Part shown: one piece after another, positions 21,330 through 32,013 of the stretch | Position numbering within the stretch: the stretch's first letter is position 1 | Layout of the letters: each line of letters begins with the position of its first letter | Source of the DNA: Aphanomyces cochlioides | Lineage: Eukaryota > Oomycota > Saprolegniomycetes > Saprolegniales > Verrucalvaceae | DNA: 64,000 nucleotides | Assembly (NCBI GenBank): GCA_019828595.1 | Contig: JAHQRK010000004.1 | Span: 310,001 to 374,000 of the forward strand | Direction of reading: 5' to 3' | The notes under the pieces: generated by a model | The model's input: only the letters and a program-made list of their open reading frames with translations | Database searches by the model: none | What the model was told of the DNA's origin: nothing | Translations under genes and position numbers: made by a program

Positions 21330-24300
21330 ATGGTTACCCCTGCAGCTCGTTCACGAAGCCCACCTCTGTCTGGTGTTTCTCGCAGTACCTTCCCTGGCTC
21401 CGACACTCAAGAATTGCAAATCTTGACAGCCAACATCAACGGCTTGAAAGATAACTGCCACAAACTTGCCGAAGGCTTGCTCAAGCATCACAACGTTGTG
21501 GCACTCCAAGAAACGAAGATAGCTCATCGCTTCCAATACGACACCTTTCGTTTCCATCTTGATCATACCCTGGGAGTTGGCAACTACTTCTTGGCTACCA
21601 ACGATCAACGGCACACTCAAGGCTCCTCTGAGCAACATCGCAGCAGTGGCGTCATGATGTTATTTCACAAGGAGACCCCTGGCTTTGCGCGTCTCGTACA
21701 CAACAAGGCTCTGGATATCCCCAACAAGTACATGGTTGTTCACACTTGGTGGGAAGATACTCCTGTGTTTTTTCACAACGTATATGCGCCTGTTCAAGAT
21801 CAAGAGCGAGAAGCCTTTTTTGATGCACTGCCTCGAGATTTCCCAGTCAACGCGCAACACATCGTTATGGGCGACTTCAACCTACCACTCCAGCGTGAAT
21901 TGGATGCGATGGATCCATCCTCATGTCATCACACTGGCCGATCCCAATGCTCTCAATGGCTCGAGGCCATGCATGTCGTGGATGCTTGGCGTCTACACAA
22001 TCCATCAGCCCGAGTATTCTCCTCTCCACATGGACGAAATCGCCTCGACTATATCTTTATGGATGAAGACCTTATGCGCACGGCATATCATCAATCGACG
22101 TACTTTCGTTCCCCGGAAATTGTCGAGCACATGTGCCACAGAGTTATTCTGCAACCGGTGTCTCAACCCAAGCGCCGTGCCTATTGGAAACTACCGAAGG
22201 AGCTTCTCCAAGTACCCGAAGTGGTCGAAACCATTGTCGCTGAAGCGAAACAACTTCTTCCAGTGCTCCGTCAGGCCAACAATCCTGGGGTTGTCTGGGC
22301 TGGATGGAAAAAGCGAGCCAAAAAGTTTTTCCAAGAGTATCATGTGGAGCATCTATTGGCAAAGACACGCGTTTCAGACTTGGCCAAACGAGAACTGTTA
22401 CGTGCACAGCAAGCGTTCAATGCGGGACGTTTGCCGCTTCAAGCCTTGGAACAAGCTCAAGCCAAGTATGACGAGACGATGTCCGAGTGGAAGTCATACC
22501 AAAATGACATCAACTTCGATTTTCACGCGACCAAGAATGAAACTTCTACAGCGCACTTCTTTCGTCCTCCAAAGAAAGTTCTGTACAACGTGCCCATCGT
22601 GGAAGTTCAAGACGCTGACGGCACAGTCTCGACATGTCCTCAAGTCATCCATGATGTGTCCATGCAAAATGGTCTGCCGTGATGTGCGAAACGACTTTCA
22701 AGCGCCGAACCGTGCCAGTCGTCGCCGATTCTTACGGCTATTGCAAAAACGTTTGACGGACGAACAACGCGATTCCCTTGACAGCCCAATCACAACCTAT
22801 GAACTTGCACAAGCCATCAAGACCATGGCTCCACACAAGTCTCCAGGAATGGATGGATTCCCTGCGGCCTTTTACCAATTGGAGGCGGATCTATTTGCCG
22901 AGATACTTTGCTTGGTCTTCAAGTATCAACTTTCACGTGGCGAGTTGCTTGGCATTCAACGACGTTCTGCCGTGTCCTTGCTCTTCAAAGGGGGTGGCAG
23001 AAGCAACCCTGGGAATTATCGACCAATTGCTTTGATCCCAGTTGAAGTCAAAATTCTCACAAGGGCACTTGCTTATCGTTTGCGTGATCTGCTGCCTGCC
23101 CTGATCCATCCGATTCAAACAGGATTCGTGGCTGGCAGGCGCATTCATGACCACATCATCTTTCTCAAGGACCTTCAACACAAGTGTACTCTGGACAACA
23201 TCGAAGGATACGCTATGTTTCTGGACTTTGAAAAAGCGTATGATCGCGTCAATTGGGATTTCATGTACGACGTTTTGGAAGCATTCAACTTCGGTCCTGT
23301 GTTCATCAGCTGGATCAAGTTGATGTACCATAGTCCCATCATCCACTTGGTCATCAACGGCGAGCTCAGTCGAGCCATTTACCCCACGCGTGGAGTCAAG
23401 CAAGGGGATCCTTTGTCGGCGCTGTTGTTTGTCCTCTCAGTGGAACCTCTGAGTCAGCTACTGCGCAATCACGAAGAATACAGCCTTCCTTTCTCTGAGG
23501 AGCTCTTTGCCATGGCAATGTTCTTTGCTGATGACACAACATTGGTTTCGTCCTCCCTTGAAGACTTGGAACGACAACTGGAGCTTGTCCAAGAATTTTG
23601 TACTCAGTCAGGTGCAAAACTTAACGTGGGCAAGTGCAACGTTCTCACGCTGAATGGAAACCAAGACGTACCTCGACATCCAAGACTCTCCATGGTTGCC
23701 TCGGGTACTCCGACAAAGTACTTGGGGATATTGTTTGGCCACCGTTTATCCGACCAAGTACAAATCAATGCGCTTTCCGACTCGTTCTATCAGTCTTTCA
23801 TCACGTGGGGCTGTCGAGCAAGAACGCTGCGAGGTCGACGGCTACTTGCCAACACCATGATGTTGTCCAAGCTCTGGCACTACACAGCTGTCATCCACAT
23901 CCCTGAAGACACGGTCGCCAAGTGGCAGTCCATGGTGTACAAGTTCATCTTGACAAGAAAGCGACACAAGGAAGACAAACACATGTCCTTGATCAACTCT
24001 GGCGAGGCGTATCATCCCAGCCTGGGTCTCAGGATTCCGCATATTGCGTCAAGAATTCGTGCTCAACGTGTTCAGCGACTTCAATTCCTTGTTCAGACCG
24101 ACAACGAAGAACCATCGTTATGGTCTGTTCTCCCGAAGCAGCTCTTTCGAAGGTGCATGGAGCCGTTCGCAAGATACTCGTCGTGGGACTGCCTCATGTA
24201 TCATCCCAACCACAACACAAATCACATGCGACTTGAAGTACTCCCTTTGTTGTGGCGGAAAATCTGGGCCAACTGGCATCGTATCCCCATTACGCGCAAA

Positions 24301-25060
24301 TGTCCTGAAACGCCGACACAATCTCAGCTCCTTACCATGTCTGTTTGGCTGCAAATTCATCCGCTGTTTTTGGTTCCTGGTTCCAATGGACCAACCTCGC
24401 TTGCTGTCGCCCTCAAACATCATCGTCCCTTCTACAAGTTCCTCGCCCAAGAAGGCTTGCATTGCTTGGACGATTTCGTCACCACACAACGCCTGTGGCC
24501 CTCCTATGAAGAATTCAAGTTGCACATGGAGCCTTACGTTTGGCGGTTCCCTGGCGATGATTTTCCACACGTGTTTCGCCATGTGTACTCCCTGCTTTCA
24601 CTCATAGCGACCACTGTATGGCAAGTACTGGGTATCCCTCTCGTGGAAGCTGTGCCTCCCAATCATGAAGTTCAAATCCCCGTCGGACAAGTTTGGAAGA
24701 ATGTCTTTGTTCCTTTTCAACAATGGCCGCGCAAGTACATCCGATCGATTTGCTTTTGCGCGCCACTACTCACCAAACAGCACCCCTTGTCGAGCAATTC
24801 AAGAAACAATGATTTGGCGATCAAGAAATACATGAACAAGACTGTGAAACCTTTGATGCGATATCCAACTCCTGTTCAAGCCGATGTGTGGTGGCGAATC
24901 TTGTTTCGGATGCTACCCGTCAACTCTCGCTTCTTTTTCAAGACACCAACCCTAGCATTATCGAATGCTCCTTTCCTGGTTGCTCAGCCGTCGAAACGAT
25001 ACCCGAAAATATGATGCATTTTTGCATCGAATCAGTCGCCCTCGAAGGGATAAAACAACT
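21330..25060 (+). pseudogene. LINE copy B ORF2 (endonuclease-reverse transcriptase), frameshifted
   Basis: The intact N-terminus begins MVTPAARSRSPPLSGVSRST and leads into the APE endonuclease (LTANINGLKDNCHKLAEGLL, VVALQETKIAHRF, IVMGDFNLPL, GRNRLDYIFMDE). The frame breaks near 22,670, and another change follows near 22,715. The reverse transcriptase then runs open to 25,014: HKSPGMDGFPAAFYQL, MFLDFEKAYDRVNWDF, GVKQGDPLSALLF, and MFFADDTTLVSS with the catalytic Asp pair. The C-terminal Cys/His segment (CSFPGCSAVETI) appears in another frame at 24,970-25,040, so a third frameshift lies near 24,940. The truncation follows. The polymerase core residues are intact. Confidence 0.85.
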
Positions 25061-25301
25061 TACTCATTGCATGTTCCAGAAGACTCCAGAAGACAAACGA
25101 AGACCACAGAATTCACACTAGGCCTAGCTAGCTTTCATGTTAACCACCTATTTCACTTTCCAAATTCCCTTCTGGGGAAACAACTCACAATCACCCACCA
25201 ACGACAACTCCCTCCTCCCACCCTGTGCATTGCAGGGCAGATCGTGATATATTTGTTATTGGTGCAATCAAAAGATACACCCTGCATTGCGTCTCACTGC
25301 G

Positions 25302-25860
25302 AGAGACATATACAACGAGCGTCAACGTAGCTTACGAGTCAAATTGAATGGGCGATCTCGCATTGATCAACATTTGCACCTTTTGAACAGCTCTGAATAC
25401 ACTAGTGCTTTCCAGCATGACGATCTTGGTCACATTACTCATCTCTTCTTTGCGTTCAATGAAAATCTGGAGATCTTTTCCAGTTTTGTTATGCATCTGG
25501 CATATCATGAAAGACGTCGAAAAGCATGCTCGACCCCACTCTTTCCCACAGGAGATTGATCCTGATAAGTCAACCCCACGAGCTCCAAAATGGCGAGACA
25601 CGGCTCTTAATAGAGCGTACTGTGAGCCCTTCCTTCAGTTATTGCAGTCTGCGACAGTAGATATCTACGAGCAAAGACACCAGGAACTACAACTACTGTC
25701 ACCTTCTGAGGATGCCTACATTGATGATGTGTGGATGGACATTTGGAAAGAGCGTACAATGTGCATATTATGCACTGTGGAATGCAAACAACTTTCCGAG
25801 TTGAAGACTCCCATTCAACTCTTAAAACGTGAATCACGTCGTCTACAAGCGATTTGCTGA
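25302..25860 (+). pseudogene. MULE-like transposase remnant
   Basis: Two overlapping frames carry parts of what looks like a Mutator-like (MULE) transposase. One has HDDLGHITHLFFAF. The other has FPVLLCIWHIMKDVEKHARP, and the CIWH motif after an FP is typical of the MULE catalytic domain around its second conserved block. The rest, to the stop at 25,860, has no feature I can name. At least one frame change (near 25,470) is needed. It lies just behind the truncated LINE. Confidence 0.4.
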
Positions 25861-26816
25861 TGATTCATACACGTCTGGTATACTGGTGGAGATCCAGGAT
25901 ATCAAGGTATCACACTGCTGTCTCCGATGTGCAAGTGAAAGTGAAATCTCAGCTCACTGACGCAACTTCATCAAAGCCGTTCGTGTTATTCGTCATTATG
26001 CTCTTCTACAATGCTTGAGCTATCTCAGAGTCAGAGTCGAAATATAGAAACCTCTACTTACATGGTTGACACTACTTGGCCAAGTGCGTCGCGACATTCA
26101 CTGCCGAATTTGGGTGAGGTGCTAGCAAGGGGTGTCGGAAATCCATCTAGCTTCCCACCCTATTCACAGAATTGATATATACTACATAAAAGTCAGCAAA
26201 TGCATTTGAAAATTTACTCTCTGGTTATTCGGGTTGTAGTGGTGGCACTAGGACGTGCGGCTTGCTCTGGATGGATGCTTGTCATGGAAATGTAAATCAT
26301 CGTGAGTCGCAATCGAGTAGGATAGACGTACGTGGAGGCGCTACGACATGCAAGACATAGGAGCGGCTTCATGAAACAGCTTCATTGAACGGCTTCAGCA
26401 GACACAGCCAGCCAGACACTTGCTGTCCACAGTCTTGCGCTGAGGTGAGTTTACCCTATCCCTTGCCTTATGTAAGTACCAGGGTGGTGCGGCGAACCTC
26501 CAGGGGTGGTGCCTTTAACACTCCCCAGAATCATCCCAGCCTTTCAGAAATTGAGTTATCAGAGATATCATCTTATCACTTCTCTCGGAAGATTTTTGTC
26601 TAATGTGTAAAGGTTGGAGGATTTCCCCTAGTCATGACGCCTGATCTAGTCAGATGATTGGTAGAAAATTTGAGAAATTGTCCAATTCTTTCAAATTGTT
26701 TTACTTAGAAGCTCACTATTGGCTGAAATTATGATGCTCCAGTGGACATTTGTGAAGTCGCCACAAACCCGCGAAAAACCAACGTCGACTGGGAATACAA
26801 GGCGACGCGGATCAAA
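25861..26816. other. Interval without recognisable gene
   Basis: About 950 bp of mixed composition. I see no open frame with a recognisable domain, no tRNA, and no clear terminal repeats. It may contain the original promoter and 5' region of the ankyrin/kinase gene that follows. Confidence 0.5.
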
Positions 26817-27255
26817 TGAACGATCGCAGCCTGGTATGCTTTGGACTGAGAGACCATTGCTGTATGTTGTGAGTAGAGCATCGAGCTTCACTGCATGATG
26901 CTGCATACACTGGAGATGTAAATGCTATCAAGAAACTGGTGCCGATGTTAATGCAGCCAACGAGGTACAACAATCTGACTTTGCGCCTCTATTGATATCA
27001 TGAGAGTAGGAGAGTCGTACGCCGCTGCATGTGGCGTCAAATGAGGGTCATTTAGACGTCGTAAAGCATCTTCTTGTCCAAGGCGCCGATGTCAATACAG
27101 CTGACAAGGTGCAACAATCCAAAATAGCGACTCGATTGATATCATGAGAGAAGACTTTCGGCCTTACGCCGTTGCATTTGGCGTCAGATAGTGGTCACTT
27201 AGACGTCGTAAATCATCTTCTTGTCCATGGCGCCGATGTTGGTACAGCTGATAAG
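26817..27255 (+). pseudogene. Ankyrin/kinase gene, 5' part, cut off by hAT insertion
   Basis: These are three exons, each coding for one ankyrin repeat, separated by 45-nt introns. The first, ending at 26,964, is HDAAYTGDVNAIKKL joined to GADVNAANE after a small deletion. The second, 27,010-27,108, includes RTPLHVASNEGHLDVVKHLL. The third, 27,154-27,255, includes [20 protein letters not shown]. Introns are 26,965-27,009 and 27,109-27,153. The third exon ends exactly at the 8-bp CTGATAAG that is duplicated by the hAT element. Its splice donor now lies 4.76 kb downstream, at 32,014. A possible leader exon starts with the ATG at 26,817 and a 43-nt intron. The gene resumes at 32,014 and ends in a kinase domain. 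Confidence 0.75.
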
Positions 27256-27390
27256 CAGAGACTTTCAAAATAATATTTATAATTTATTCTATTATTCGCA
27301 TATTGAAAATAGGTTATTTGTCAGTGACAACACACGAAAATAGATTATCTGAATATTTAAATAATCTATCAATCCTGAACATGCACAGTA

Positions 27391-28592
27391 TTATTGATCA
27401 GATTCGATATTTCCACCCATGGCCTTCCAGACATCCTTCTCATCCCACATTTTGTCGTTCATGCTCAAAAACATTTGAGCCTCGAAGCGCATTGGGGACA
27501 GGTTACCTCTCTTGTCCGTCATAGCGTGATTCGAGCGGGAGATGAACCTTTCGCATATGTTTGACGTTGGCAACAGGAAGCGACAATCTTTGAAGTTGAG
27601 CTTGTTACTTTCTGTTGCCAACCGCTTCGCTGCACGCTCGGCCAATGAAAGTGATGCGTCGTCTCTGGTGGTCTCTTGAACAGTCGCATCTTGAGCTAGG
27701 CGTCGAACACACTGCAGTTCGCTTTCAGAAAGGTCATCAACGTCGCGACGCATCACTTTCACAATCGCAGACTCAAAATCTGGATAATGTGCAATAGTCG
27801 CATTTTTAGCCAATCGTGAGGCCATATTCGGATTGAATGCAATTGATTCGTCAAAATAGTTGCGCACCAATAACATTGTCACATAGTTGTACTGCTCAAG
27901 TTCTGCCAAAATCGAGTTGATTTGGCGATCATTTGCAGGGGAAGGGAGTAAAGAGACCACCTCATCGTGTTGCAAATTCGCTAGGAAGGGGCGCAACTCA
28001 ACATATCTCATTAATATCGTGTAAGACGACGACCACCGTGTCAAATTTCTTGGCTTTGGCCTCAGTGGTGTCAAATGTCGTAACTTGGCAGCTGGAACCA
28101 GATGTTTCAACTTAACCATAAGACGATGGGCAAGTGTGAGAAGCTCTTCATGCTCACCGAGGACATCTTGTACAGCAAGATTAAACCGATGAGACGCACA
28201 GCCAATTAGTGGAACACCTGACTTCCGTGCTAGCGCCACATTTACTGTGCAATTGTCGCCCACCAAGGCCACCACATTCGACCAGTCTTTGCCATATGTT
28301 TCTAAAGTAAATTCCAAAAATTGTTTCAATTCGTCGGAGCCAAGAGATGACTCATCCTCCATGGGTGAAAATGCAAGTAAAGTGGTAGCATAGCCAATTG
28401 GAGTGGACGACGTAAAAGACGCAAAGACCGCAATGTAATGGGTGCTACAATGTGTCCAACATCAAACACAATTGCAAACTGATTGGGCAAAAGTTTGCAA
28501 ATCTTCTTCTCGACAATAACAGTCGTTGCATCCAAATATTTCATGAAAGTATTCAATGATATACCAGCCAGCCGTGTGTACTCAATAGTCAA
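27391..28592 (-). pseudogene. hAT transposase, catalytic and dimerisation parts
   Basis: Two overlapping frames encode most of a hAT transposase. The upstream one (28,592 to about 28,460) reads NPLTIEYTRLAGISLNTFMK and PNQFAIVFD. A one-base deletion then shifts the frame, because DGWTHCSTHYIAVFAS would follow naturally. The main frame has LLAFSPMEDESS, YGKDWSNVVALVGDNCTVN, GVPLIGCASHRFNLAVQD, RWSSSYTILMRY and the C-terminal dimerisation motif FLLPTSNICERFISRSN. The N-terminal BED-type zinc finger is not visible, probably because the Harbinger insertion at 28,617 lies just upstream. Together with the frameshift this makes the copy non-autonomous. Confidence 0.82.
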
Positions 28593-28795
28593 AGGGTTCG
28601 TAATGAAGGAAAAGGGTAATAGTAGAGACGTTTAGCAAGTCGTGAAATTAACAGAATTCACGACTTCCACTTCGACTAGACAGCTTCGAGTCAAGTCGTG
28701 ATTTTGATGATACTGCTTTGCTGGATAACGAGCGTGATACGGATAGATGAACTGAGTCGCAAGCACATCACTTTTCATTTTGCCGAGCACTTTTT

Positions 28796-29861
28796 ATGGA
28801 GAAAAGGTTGACCTTAGCGGCAAGCACCCCTGCCACGCAAGCATCACGACTCATTAGACTCTTCATTGCTTTACAAAATTCAAAACACCAACAACCCCGT
28901 CTGGTTATTCCAACAGTCTCATTTACACTTGACAATTTCAACGACACTGAGTGCTTAGCAAAATTCAGGTTTACAAAGCCAGACATCCTGCAAAAGGTAA
29001 AATGCTTTGATCTCCCGAGTACAATTCAAACAAAAGAGCGAACCAAGTGTAGCTCAGTTGAGGCTGTTTGCATTGTTTTACGCCGATTGGCTTTACCCGA
29101 CCGATGGATCGATATGGTTGGATTATTCGGACGCTCTCCAAGTGGTCTCTCCAACATTTTTCTATTCACAATTGATCACTTGCACTCCAAATACAAAAAC
29201 ATTATATACCTGGACCGTGACCGCCTCGCCAATAAACTGCAGACGTTTTGTTCCGCTATACAACGAAAGGGAGCCGAGATCGAAAACGTTTGGGCGTTCA
29301 TCGACGGCACAGTAAGAGCATGTTGTAGACCAACTGGTGGAATTCGACAACGTGCCCTCTACAACGGGCCATAAACGACGCCATGCACTAAAATTTCAGA
29401 CTCTTGTCACGCCCGATGGAATTATTGCTCATGTCTTTGGGCCAGTGGAAGGCAGAAGACATGACTTGACAATTCTTCGCCGATCCAAATTAGAACAAGT
29501 TCTTGACACTGACAGACGTTTTGATCCCTATATTATCTATGGTGACCCAGCATATGGGAGATCAAGACAATTTGCTTCCCCCTTTATTGGATCGAGAGTG
29601 AACGAGGCGCAAAAAATTGTCAATCGCAGCATGAGCAGCGTTCGAGTTAGTGTGGAATGGTCATATGGCCAAATTATCAAGTACTGGTCACACGTGGACA
29701 ACAAAAACAAATTGCGCATTGGATGTGTACCTGTCTCCAAACTGTACAAAGTGGCAGTACTGTTGACAAATTGTCTGACATGTGTGCGCGGAGGAAATAT
29801 GAACAGCGACTACTTTGCACTAAGACCGCCATCCCTTGAAGACTATCTCAATGCAGACTGA
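28796..29861 (+). pseudogene. Harbinger DDE transposase with a single-base frameshift
   Basis: The N-terminal frame 28,796-29,374 carries a helical domain (RFTKPDILQKVKCF) and the first catalytic Asp in VWAFIDGTVRACCRPTGG. It ends in RQRALYNGP followed by a stop. The second frame continues with HKRRHALKFQTLVTPDGIIA, the second Asp in YIIYGDPAYGRS, and the Glu in VSVEWSYGQI, ending at 29,861. One extra G in the run near 29,368 explains the break, since the family motif is YNGHKR.HALK. Everything else is open, so the lesion looks recent. The product would be the nuclease that cuts at TWA sites. Confidence 0.85.
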
Positions 29862-30003
29862 GTGGAAAAATAAATCATGATATATTTTATTAAAATAAAC
29901 ATTTTTAACTATAATAATTAATTCATACTAGTATATTACTAAATTGTAGAATAACTTTAAACAATCCATAAATAATTGATTCACTTGTTTGATATTTTTG
30001 AAA

Positions 30004-30642
30004 TTAACTCAAAAAGATGCGAGAAAGCTCTTGCTGTTGCTTTTGGGCTTGCTCTTGTTCTTGTCGGCGAACTTCGAGAGAGGCTTTCTCGAATTCTAGT
30101 CGTTCCATGCGGTAAGCATGGTCGTCCTGGTGCTTTGATTTTTCGAACTCGATCAATCGGTCAATGGGATCGTTGGCAAGCTCTGCAGTCAACTTGGAAG
30201 GGTAATCGCGTGGGGTCTTCAACCTCTTAGCCACTCTCTCTTCTGCTTCTTGGCACAACGCCTCGCCGGTGGCTACAAGTTCATCCATCTTTTCTTCACT
30301 CTTTCTTTTCTTTGACGCCTTTTCAGCCACAGCGGCTTCGCGTCGGTCGATGACATCTTGCTTGAGCTTGACGAGGTCTGACTCGTCCTCTTCAATCCCG
30401 GATCCTCTTTGTAGCATTCGACTGTCCTTCGCAAACTCGTTTAGGATCTTTTCACAGTGATCTTGGCACGCTCTTCCAGAAATGGACGCATCGAACTCGT
30501 GCAGACTCTGAGCGATGAGACTCCATGCAACGGCTACCTTGCCATGGGGAGATTCATAAGGACACATTCGCACAATCTCTTTGAGCATAAGCTCATCCAT
30601 TTCCTCGGTCCATTGGACCTGCTTTGCGTCTCGTTTCCCCAT
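30004..30642 (-). CDS. Harbinger Myb/SANT-like accessory protein
   Basis: A 212-residue open frame starts MGKRDAKQVQWTEEMDELML and shows the trihelix/Myb-SANT pattern with spaced Trp and Leu residues (WTEEMDELML, AWSLIAQSLHEF, GRACQDHCEKIL). The rest is a strongly charged coiled coil (EKASKKRKSEEKMDELVATG to RRQEQEQAQKQQQE). In Harbinger elements such a protein helps bring the transposase to the nucleus and to the element ends. It converges on the transposase gene within the same terminal repeats, which supports this role. It is intact, unlike its partner. Confidence 0.7.
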   Translation of the reverse strand: MGKRDAKQVQWTEEMDELMLKEIVRMCPYESPHGKVAVAWSLIAQSLHEFDASISGRACQDHCEKILNEFAKDSRMLQRGSGIEEDESDLVKLKQDVIDRREAAVAEKASKKRKSEEKMDELVATGEALCQEAEERVAKRLKTPRDYPSKLTAELANDPIDRLIEFEKSKHQDDHAYRMERLEFEKASLEVRRQEQEQAQKQQQELSRIFLS

Positions 30643-30981
30643 GACGGAAAAGAAAACTCAATGCATATCAATCTCGGATCTGCTTGTTCAAACCGTACAT
30701 ATCTCTTACCTTATTGGCTAATTAAGTCGTAAAAGTATCTACGACTCTGATGTGAGAAGTCGTTGGTGGAGCTCAAAATTTCGACTTGACATCCGTCTTT
30801 TGACGACTTGGTCGAATTTCGAAGAGTAGCCCAACCGAAGAAAAAAGTCGTAAAACATGAATTTACGACTTGCTAAAAGTCTCTATTAATCTGGCCAGAA
30901 GTTATCGTGCATCATTTTTTTATTTTTAGTCACGCCTTCATACAAACACAGAATGAAAGATTAAGCTTTTGAATTTAATGA

Positions 30982-31428
30982 ATGCAATATTCTCCTGACA
31001 TTCACCTTTCTGTGACTTCACACCATTTCAAAATCGGCCAAGAAATGGCTGAGATACAAAAGGTGAAACATCGGCTTCCCCAGGCCAAGAAGATGATGGT
31101 TGTGCGCGTTCACGCGTATTTCCTTAGCGAAGTGGCAAAACCGTCGCGTGAAAAGAAAAAGAAAGTGCGGACTCTTGTAGCTGAAGTCTGTGGCATTGCA
31201 GAGAGCACGGCATCTCTTATTATTGCGCAGTATAGCAGAATTGGCGCGATGTTGGCTGAGGAGACTGATGATATGCTCGACATGCATGATCCCGATGACA
31301 CGAATGCGGACGAGTCCGAATCGGACACGAAGGGGTGTTTGTTTGGATATAATATTATCATGATTCGTGTATTGATTATTCAAGTCGTTTTTATACGAAG
31401 AATTAATTCTGCAATAAAAATAAAATAA
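30982..31428 (+). pseudogene. Possible Tc1/mariner-like helix-turn-helix fragment
   Basis: A 148-codon frame inside the hAT element but outside the Harbinger holds a basic segment (SREKKKKVRTLVAEVCG) leading into IAESTASLIIAQYSRIG, which looks like a helix-turn-helix of the kind at the N-terminus of Tc1/mariner-type transposases. It then turns acidic (DDMLDMHDPDDTNADES) and hydrophobic, with no catalytic domain. It is a guess at a captured or truncated transposase head, and could equally be a hAT accessory sequence. Confidence 0.35.
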
Positions 31429-32013
31429 AACAATGCGCACGAAATAAAAATGATTTCACACGAGAAATCCCGGTATTTAATTAAACCCTAACCCAGATAG
31501 CGCGATTCCAAAACCATGCGGCCGTTTCATGGAGGTCTATCTGCATGAATATGCCTTTACAAGTCTTTCGACAAACTTAACTCTTACCAGAAATTGTTTC
31601 TTCTAGATGATGAAGTCGTCATATGGACTTTTATCACCAAGTTCGACGTTTGAAAAGGAGTCATTTGGTACACGATAAATGTTGTCCACATTAATAGTGT
31701 TCCAGTCACCCATGTGGCTCTGGGGGCGTAAAGTATAGCAAGGCCAAGTTCTTGCCGCTTAGTTCATCGTCGTCTTGTTTGGTCTTCAGCGACTTAACCA
31801 TGAGATTCCAAAATGAAATTACGTGATGCAATTATAATCTATCTTCCATAATAGAATATTAGTGTTGTTCGAGAAAATGGAGGCTGGAAGTGATTTTAAA
31901 TTATTCAATAAATTTAAATAAATTATTGTATTGTTTTCTTCCAAAAAATAATTGTTTGAAGTATTTATTTAAATTATTTTTGTTAAATATATTTTTGATA
32001 GTCTGCTGATAAG

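Larger units (their letters stand above)
18487..25060 (+). mobile_element. L1/Tx1-like LINE, copy B (tandem, 3'-truncated)
   Basis: This is a second member of the same LINE family, head-to-tail behind copy A and separated from it only by the 15-bp tRNA-Ala motif. It retains the 5' leader, ORF1 with its complete C-terminus, the short ORF1-ORF2 spacer and most of ORF2. Similarity ends inside the zinc-binding-like region near 25,040-25,060, so the 3' end and UTR are missing. Copies A and B are clearly diverged at protein level, so they are separate insertions rather than a recent duplication. Confidence 0.82.
28620..30886 (+). mobile_element. PIF/Harbinger element, complete with TIRs and TAA duplication
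   Basis: The ends are inverted repeats: GTTTAGCAAGTCGTGAAATT near 28,630 against TTTTAGCAAGTCGTAAATTC read inward from the right end near 30,876. The 3-bp direct repeat TAA lies at 28,617-28,619 and 30,887-30,889, the duplication size and composition typical of this superfamily. Extra copies of the core AAGTCGT/ACGACTT lie just inside both ends, a likely set of protein-binding subterminal repeats. The element has both genes expected of Harbinger: a DDE transposase (plus strand) and a Myb/SANT-like protein (minus strand), arranged tail to tail. Confidence 0.87.
27256..32005 (-). mobile_element. hAT element with 8-bp target duplication, hosting a Harbinger element
   Basis: The element begins CAGAGACTTTCAAAATAA at 27,256 and ends at 32,005 with the inverted match CAGACTATCAAAAATATA (minus strand), an imperfect terminal inverted repeat of about 25 bp. 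It is flanked by the perfect 8-bp direct repeat CTGATAAG at 27,248-27,255 and 32,006-32,013. The repeat fits the hAT preference nTnnnnAn. Its own transposase is on the minus strand (27,391-28,592). A Harbinger element with its own 3-bp duplication is nested at 28,620-30,886. The insertion point is the last eight bases of an ankyrin exon, so it separates that exon from its splice donor. Confidence 0.87.

Noticed and set aside
31600..31800. Minus-strand stretch with SGKNLALLYF, reminiscent of a nucleoredoxin/thioredoxin-like fragment
   Set aside because: Fewer than 30 residues, no CxxC motif and several stops; too weak to call.
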